Below the pieces are notes generated by a model, which was given only the letters and a program-made list of their open reading frames with translations, did not search any database and was not told where the DNA came from. The translations under genes were made by a program, and so were the position numbers. DNA of 5,864 nucleotides from an uncultured Acidobacteriota bacterium (GTDB lineage Bacteria > Acidobacteriota > Blastocatellia > Pyrinomonadales > Pyrinomonadaceae), in the NCBI GenBank assembly GCA_902826385.1, contig CADEEU010000109.1:1-5864 (forward strand), read 5' to 3'. The number at the start of each line of letters is the position of its first letter. Positions within the stretch are counted from its first letter, which is position 1. Positions 1-3,669 of this stretch are shown one piece after another.

Positions 1-856
1 CCGGGGCAACGGTTAGAAACTTTTTCAGATAGTTGGCACCACGCTGTTTCGGCGGAGAATCCGGGCCGCCGAGCCCGAGTCCGATGCCGGCCTGTAGCAG
101 AGCATCAGGGTTGCTTGCATCCAAATCGAGTGTGAGCACCTTCTCGGCCTCGACGCCGCTCTCAAGAATGTCTCCGCTATCGAAAAGCACCTTTGAATAT
201 TCCACGCGTGCCTTTGCTCGTTCCTCGCGATTCGTCTCCAGCGAGATGTATCGCGTGAACGACGACTTCGCATGTTCGATGGCGTCGGTGTCGAACTTAA
301 CCAACAGTTGATACGCGTAAGCCTTCGCCTGGATGGCCGAGGTGAGCATGGGCAGGTTCGCGGGCGATTTCATCGCGTCCGGTCCGAGCAGAAGCACGGC
401 CGTCTCCGCCTGAAGCGCCGCTCCGACCGCAGCGTGAAAATCGTGACGCGCGGCACGAGATGTCACTCTCTTAACTTCGGCGTCCGTCGCCTTGATCGAG
501 GCGTTGTATTTTTCGACGCCCCGGACGCGGAAGATCACCGACCGGTTTGTGTGCAGCCGAACAACAGCCGGATGCGTCTCATCCGCCTTTATCGCCGCGT
601 CGAGAATCCTCAATGCCTCATCGTAATCTTTTCGTACAAACGCCGCGTTGGAGTCCGTGACTGCCTTCTTCACCGCCTCGTTCTGTTTCTCGATCTGCGC
701 GTTCTTGGCTTCGACTTCCTTCTTCTTCGCCTCATAATTAGCCAGCTTCGCCGCGTCGTCAGGGGTCTTATCCGCAGGCTTCGCCGCCTGCGCGCCCACG
801 ACATCGCAGCCAACGATCAAGAGAACAATCACACGGAGAAGGTTTTTGTGGTTCAT
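1..856 (-). CDS. Exported TPR-repeat protein (C-terminus cut by window edge)
   Basis: The reading frame runs from ATG at 856 to the left edge with no stop, giving 285 codons. The N-terminus is a clear export signal: a charged n-region (MNHKNLLR), then a hydrophobic core at residues 9-16. Two processing sites are possible: a lipobox IVGC with Cys17, or a signal peptidase I site after Ala24 (AQA|A). Residues 35-66 are rich in Lys, Glu and Ala and probably form a coiled helix. Residues about 65-98 form a good TPR (Asn70, Tyr78, Ala81, then Ala87-Ala88 and Pro96), with a weaker TPR at about 100-130 and more helical hairpins at 213-285. TPR proteins are scaffolds that bind partner proteins; no catalytic motif is visible. 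The start lies 11 nt after the toxin stop and has no Shine-Dalgarno, but the signal peptide supports it. GC is high, unlike the upstream toxin-antitoxin genes. The specific role is unknown. Confidence 0.85.
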   Translation of the reverse strand, partial: MNHKNLLRVIVLLIVGCDVVGAQAAKPADKTPDDAAKLANYEAKKKEVEAKNAQIEKQNEAVKKAVTDSNAAFVRKDYDEALRILDAAIKADETHPAVVRLHTNRSVIFRVRGVEKYNASIKATDAEVKRVTSRAARHDFHAAVGAALQAETAVLLLGPDAMKSPANLPMLTSAIQAKAYAYQLLVKFDTDAIEHAKSSFTRYISLETNREERAKARVEYSKVLFDSGDILESGVEAEKVLTLDLDASNPDALLQAGIGLGLGGPDSPPKQRGANYLKKFLTVAP

Positions 857-867
857 GCGCAGTAAAA

Positions 868-1269
868 TTACCAAATAGTTTGTATATTGTTGAGTTTCCG
901 AATATCGTCGTCGCTAGTAATTAATGGTAAATCGAGATGTAAGGCTGTCGCTGCAATTATGCGGTCGGGCATGTCGGGAACCGTCGAACGCGGGATTTGG
1001 TTGAGTGCCTCGGAAATCTCGCGTGTAAGTTCGATCAGTTGAAATGATGAGGACGTTTCATCAAGTGCATTTTTGAGTGCGGTCAGCACATCGACAGGGA
1101 TTTTGTTCTTTTCAACGAGATAGGTCAATTCAACGATCGTTATTGTCGTCACGTAAATAGAACCGTCAGATGAAGCATCTGTGATCGCGGTTTGTGCCGA
1201 TGAGGTCGGGAGACTTGGTTGGCTAAAATACCAAATGACGATATTGGTGTCGATAATGACCTCGTCCAT
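868..1269 (-). CDS. PIN-domain ribonuclease toxin (VapC-like)
   Basis: This is a 133-residue single PIN domain, the usual length for VapC toxins, which are Mg-dependent endoribonucleases that cut RNA (tRNA or rRNA in studied cases). All acidic metal-binding positions are present: Asp7 in IIDTNIVIWYF, Glu47 in TIVELTYLVEK, Asp102 in PDMPDRIIAATAL and Asp120 in ITSDDDI. The fold is therefore complete and probably active. The ending, LPLITSDDDIRKL then IQTIW, matches from memory a PIN subfamily common in cyanobacteria that pairs with DUF2281 antitoxins. It starts 3 nt after the antitoxin stop and has no clear Shine-Dalgarno of its own, so translational coupling to the antitoxin is likely. That would keep toxin output tied to antitoxin synthesis. 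The RNA target cannot be read from the sequence. The family call is firm; the activity is inferred. Confidence 0.92.
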   Translation of the reverse strand: MDEVIIDTNIVIWYFSQPSLPTSSAQTAITDASSDGSIYVTTITIVELTYLVEKNKIPVDVLTALKNALDETSSSFQLIELTREISEALNQIPRSTVPDMPDRIIAATALHLDLPLITSDDDIRKLNNIQTIW

Positions 1270-1272
1270 GGT

Positions 1273-1506
1273 CTATAGTTCGTGTTCAGTACCTTTTGTA
1301 AACCCAGGCCACATTTCGTTTCGCGCTTCGCGTAAGTCTTGCTCGGTAAACTTAATATTCAAATGCGCCAATGAGCCTTGCAGACTCTTACGCCGTTGTT
1401 TAGGCACAGTCTTGCCTTGTAACGATTCAACGTAGTCTATGGCTTTTTTCTTTAATTTTGGTGGCAGGACTTTAATTTTCTCTAATAAAACCTCTTCGCT
1501 GATCAT
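1273..1506 (-). CDS. DUF2281-type antitoxin (VapB-like)
   Basis: This 77-residue protein sits directly upstream of the PIN toxin, in the usual antitoxin-first order. Residues 4-30 (EEVLLEKIKVLPPKLKKKAIDYVESL) resemble the DUF2281 helical N-terminus, whose typical form is LPPEKQQEVLDFVEFL. Residues about 41-69 (KSLQGSLAHL, then FTEQDLREARNEMWPGF) match the conserved tail of the same family, usually ITEEDIxEARxEMW. That tail probably wraps and blocks the PIN active site. The N-terminal half would dimerise and may bind the promoter, as in other type II antitoxins, but no AbrB, MazE or ribbon-helix-helix fold is obvious. The start is well supported: GAGG at 1516-1519 lies 9 nt upstream of the ATG. 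GC is lower than in hutU or the TPR gene, in line with acquisition together with the toxin. Confidence 0.88.
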   Translation of the reverse strand: MISEEVLLEKIKVLPPKLKKKAIDYVESLQGKTVPKQRRKSLQGSLAHLNIKFTEQDLREARNEMWPGFTKGTEHEL

Positions 1507-1515
1507 ACTCTCTTA

Positions 1516-1519
1516 CCTC
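1516..1519 (-). promoter_or_regulatory. Shine-Dalgarno of the antitoxin gene
   Basis: On the minus strand the sequence reads GCGAGGTAAGAGAGT and then ATG. GAGG lies 9 nt from the start codon. It is the only convincing ribosome binding site among the six starts in this window, and it sets the antitoxin start at 1506. Confidence 0.65.
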
Positions 1520-1528
1520 GCATGAAAG

Positions 1529-1534
1529 ATTTTA
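1529..1534 (-). promoter_or_regulatory. Candidate -10 box for the toxin-antitoxin pair
   Basis: TAAAAT on the minus strand (5 of 6 matches to TATAAT) lies 22 nt upstream of the antitoxin start, in the 51-bp gap after the orphan ORF. I could not find a good -35 hexamer at normal spacing, so it may need an activator or may not be real. A small palindrome, CTAACTTAG, lies just upstream at about 1548-1556. It is too short to call an operator. Confidence 0.3.
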
Positions 1535-1557
1535 ACACAGGTTTCTACTAAGTTAGA

Positions 1558-1875
1558 TTAAGTCCTTGATGAATAATCGGCGGTTTTCATTTCTAATTCG
1601 CCAACTCCGAACTGCTCTTTTCCTACTTGATCAATGATGATGCAATATTTTTTTAACGAACCGCCTCTATACCAAAACCAGTCAGAAATAGTTTGGGATT
1701 TCAGACTGAGCGAAGCATCTTCAGCAAACAAATGCAGACCGTCGGAACCGATTAGCAAATGTGAGCTGTCAAATGGAATTGGACGCATCGTCCTTAAATG
1801 ACTCAAAACGCCTGGCGTCCATGGCCACGCCTTTACAAGCATTTCTTCAATCTCTTTTACCTCTCCGCTAACCAT
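1558..1875 (-). CDS. Orphan hypothetical protein overlapping the hutU end
   Basis: The frame encodes 105 residues from ATG at 1875 to TAA at 1558; I do not recognise a family. It has no signal peptide and no membrane span. It is rich in Trp and aromatic residues (WPWTPG at 17-22, DWFWYRGG near 65-72), with a beta-like stretch KKYCIIIDQVGKEQFGVGEL near 75-94 that suggests a small soluble alpha/beta or beta protein. The first ATG lies 19 nt inside the end of hutU, which would favour coupled translation. A second Met at residue 12 (ATG at 1842-1840) lies just after the hutU stop and is an equally possible start; neither has a strong Shine-Dalgarno. GC is low, like the toxin-antitoxin genes and unlike hutU. 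It may be cargo of the same acquired segment. It could also be a chance frame, but its length, its protein-like composition and its tight fit between neighbours favour a gene. Confidence 0.6.
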   Translation of the reverse strand: MVSGEVKEIEEMLVKAWPWTPGVLSHLRTMRPIPFDSSHLLIGSDGLHLFAEDASLSLKSQTISDWFWYRGGSLKKYCIIIDQVGKEQFGVGELEMKTADYSSRT

Positions 1876-3527
1876 TCACTTTTTTTCGTCGGAATTTTTA
1901 CATCATTCTTCTCAGCAAATTCAATCGCCTCCTCATAACCTGCATCGGCGTGTCTGATGACGCCCATACCGGGATCGGTTGTCAGCACGCGTTCGATACG
2001 CCGAGCCGCTTCGTGTGTGCCGTCGGCGACGATGACCTGGCCGGCGTGGAGTGAGTAGCCGATGCCGACTCCGCCGCCGTGATGGAGCGAAACCCACGTT
2101 GCACCGCCGACGCAGTTGATCATTGCGTTGAGATAAACCCAATCGGCGATTGCGTCGCTGCCGTCTTTCATCGCTTCGGTTTCGCGGTTGGGCGAGGCGA
2201 CGCTGCCGCAGTCCAGGTGGTCTCGGCCGATCACGATCGGGGCCTTTAATTCGCCGCTTGCGACCATATCATTAAGCTTCAATCCAGCTTTAGCGCGTTC
2301 GCCGTAACCGAGCCAGCAAATTCTCGCCGGCAGACCCTGAAACTCCACCTGTTCCTGCGCCATCGTCAGCCATCGGGCCAAGTGATCGTTTTCGGGGAAG
2401 AGGTTCATGATCGCTTCGTCGGTGCGATAGATATCTTCGCGGTCACCCGACAAGGCGACCCACCGGAACGGACCTTTCCCTTCGCAAAAGAGCGGCCGGA
2501 TGTACGCGGGAACAAAGCCCGGATAATCGAACGCATTTTCAACTCCGTGGTCGAGTGCTCGCTGGCGAAGATTGTTGCCGTAATCGAAAACGACGGAGCC
2601 CCAACGTTTGAACTCGAGCATTGCCTTAACGTGCTTCGCCATCGAGTCCATCGCTTCGCGGCGATATTCTTCCGGATTTTTCTTACGCAGCTCGGCGGCG
2701 GATTCGACGGAAAGTCCCGCTGGAATATAGCCGTACAAAACATCGTGGGCCGAGGTCTGGTCCGTGACCACATCGGGCACTACGCCGCGGTTGATCAATT
2801 CCCAATGAACGTCCGCGGCATTGCCGAGAAGCGCTATCGACTTCGGCTTGCGTTCGTTCATGGCCCATTTTGCGGTATTGATCGCTTCGTCGATGTTATC
2901 AACCGCTACATCCACCTGCTTCAACTGCAGCCGCCGTTCGATGCGTTTTGGATCGACTTCGACCAATATTCCAACGCCGTTGTTAAAAGTTATCGCCTGG
3001 GCCTGCGCGCCGCCCATTTCGCCCAAACCGGCCGTCAGAACTAATCTGCCGGTAAGGTCGCCCCAGCCGTGCTGCCGTGCCAGCGATCCAAAAGTCTCGT
3101 AAGTGCCCTGCAAAATTCCTTGGGTGCCGATGTAGATCCACGAACCGGCGGTCATCTGGCCGTACATCATCAGCCCATCACTTTCGTATTTGTCGAACTG
3201 TTCCTGCGTCGCCCAGTGCGGGACGATGTTCGAATTGGCCAACAGAACACGCGGAGCGTCCGTGTGCGTATGAAAGATCCCAACCGGCTTTCCCGATTGA
3301 ACAAGCAGCGTCTCGTCTTCGTTTAGATCACGGAGGGAAGCAAGAATCGCGTCAAACGACTCCCAATTTCGGGCGGCCTTTCCGCGGCCGCCGTAAACGA
3401 TGAGGTTCTCGGGATCGAATGCTACCTGCGGGTCCAGATTGTTCTGGATCATCCGGTAAGCGGCCTCGATCAGCCAGTTTTTGCAGCTTAGTTCCGTGCC
3501 CGTCGGAGCTTTAATCGTTCGGCTCAT
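1857..3527 (-). CDS. hutU: Urocanate hydratase (urocanase, EC 4.2.1.49)
   Basis: This cytosolic enzyme adds water to urocanate to give 4-imidazolone-5-propionate, the second step of histidine breakdown to glutamate. It uses tightly bound NAD+ as an electrophile. The protein has 556 residues, matching the usual length of about 555-560. Family blocks appear in order: NNLDPQVAFDP (29-39), VYGGRGKAARNW (44-55), LVQSGKPVGIF (75-85), MYGQMTAGSWIYIGTQGI (121-138), the NAD-site loop TAGLGEMGGAQ (165-175), VTDQTSAHD (254-262), DYGNN (315-319), YPGFVPAYIRPLFCEGKGPFRW (335-356), QGLPARICW (397-405) with Cys404 at the place of the conserved active-site Cys410 of Pseudomonas putida, GRDHLDCGSV (434-443), SPNRETEAM, and SLHHGGGVG (480-488). 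The enzyme is intact and probably active. There is no Shine-Dalgarno before the ATG. No other hut gene lies in the window, so its partners must be elsewhere. Confidence 0.98.
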   Translation of the reverse strand: MSRTIKAPTGTELSCKNWLIEAAYRMIQNNLDPQVAFDPENLIVYGGRGKAARNWESFDAILASLRDLNEDETLLVQSGKPVGIFHTHTDAPRVLLANSNIVPHWATQEQFDKYESDGLMMYGQMTAGSWIYIGTQGILQGTYETFGSLARQHGWGDLTGRLVLTAGLGEMGGAQAQAITFNNGVGILVEVDPKRIERRLQLKQVDVAVDNIDEAINTAKWAMNERKPKSIALLGNAADVHWELINRGVVPDVVTDQTSAHDVLYGYIPAGLSVESAAELRKKNPEEYRREAMDSMAKHVKAMLEFKRWGSVVFDYGNNLRQRALDHGVENAFDYPGFVPAYIRPLFCEGKGPFRWVALSGDREDIYRTDEAIMNLFPENDHLARWLTMAQEQVEFQGLPARICWLGYGERAKAGLKLNDMVASGELKAPIVIGRDHLDCGSVASPNRETEAMKDGSDAIADWVYLNAMINCVGGATWVSLHHGGGVGIGYSLHAGQVIVADGTHEAARRIERVLTTDPGMGVIRHADAGYEEAIEFAEKNDVKIPTKKSEWLAER

Positions 3528-3530
3528 ATG

Positions 3531-3558
3531 TTGTTAATTGCTTTGACTGCAATATAAT
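3531..3558 (+). promoter_or_regulatory. Candidate promoter for the DUF2339 gene
   Basis: TTGTTA at 3531-3536, a 16-nt spacer, then a consensus TATAAT at 3553-3558 form a plausible sigma-70-like promoter reading right. It would give a leader of about 105 nt before the ATG at 3670. The -35 box lies within a few bases of the hutU start codon. A perfect TATAAT can arise by chance in AT-rich spacer DNA. Confidence 0.4.
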
Positions 3559-3582
3559 ATGCGCAAACTTGGTGTTCTTGAA
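3554..3582 (-). promoter_or_regulatory. Candidate promoter for hutU
   Basis: On the minus strand TATTAT (3559-3554, 5 of 6 matches to TATAAT) has a poor -35 candidate, TTCAAG (3582-3577), 17 nt upstream. Transcription would start about 20 nt before the hutU ATG. The -10 box overlaps the plus-strand TATAAT almost completely. The weak -35 suggests use of an activator, if the site is real. Confidence 0.3.
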
Positions 3583-3602
3583 ATATGAGTGCCCGCGTTG
3601 AC

Positions 3603-3614
3603 CCGTCTTGACGG
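3603..3614. promoter_or_regulatory. Short inverted repeat in the divergent spacer
   Basis: CCGTC-TT-GACGG is a perfect 5-bp inverted repeat with a 2-nt centre, inside the 142-bp spacer between hutU and the DUF2339 gene. It could be a regulator site acting on either side. The loop is too small and the stem too short for an intrinsic terminator. It does not resemble the HutC site that I know. Chance is a real alternative. Confidence 0.25.
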
Positions 3615-3669
3615 TATTTTGTTCTGCGGCGTTGAACGTTTTTTCGGCTGCTGATTTATCTCGCTCCCT

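Noticed and set aside
272..865. Plus-strand open frame of 197 codons opposite the TPR gene
   Set aside because: Its product is Arg-rich with a low-complexity feel (many RR/RL runs), typical of the antisense of a GC-rich gene. The minus frame has a signal peptide and TPR motifs.
1880..1886. Run of seven A (minus strand) near the hutU end as a programmed frameshift joining hutU to the orphan ORF
   Set aside because: In the frame of the orphan ORF a TGA lies directly before its ATG (TGAATG), and the other frame stops at once at TAG, so no fusion protein can be made.
2382..3044. Plus-strand open frame of 220 codons inside hutU
   Set aside because: It is fully antisense to a highly conserved enzyme, with no motif and no ribosome site; it is a shadow of hutU.
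3603..3620. CCGTC-TT-GACGG followed by a T-rich stretch as an intrinsic terminator
   Set aside because: A 2-nt loop and 5-bp stem are not a workable terminator hairpin, and the site lies between divergent gene starts where no transcript needs to end.
3632..3660. TTGAAC with TTTATC 17 nt downstream as a promoter for a leaderless DUF2339 mRNA
   Set aside because: The -10 box is poor and the TTTATC match is weak; the TATAAT at 3553 is a better candidate. It is kept only as a remote alternative.
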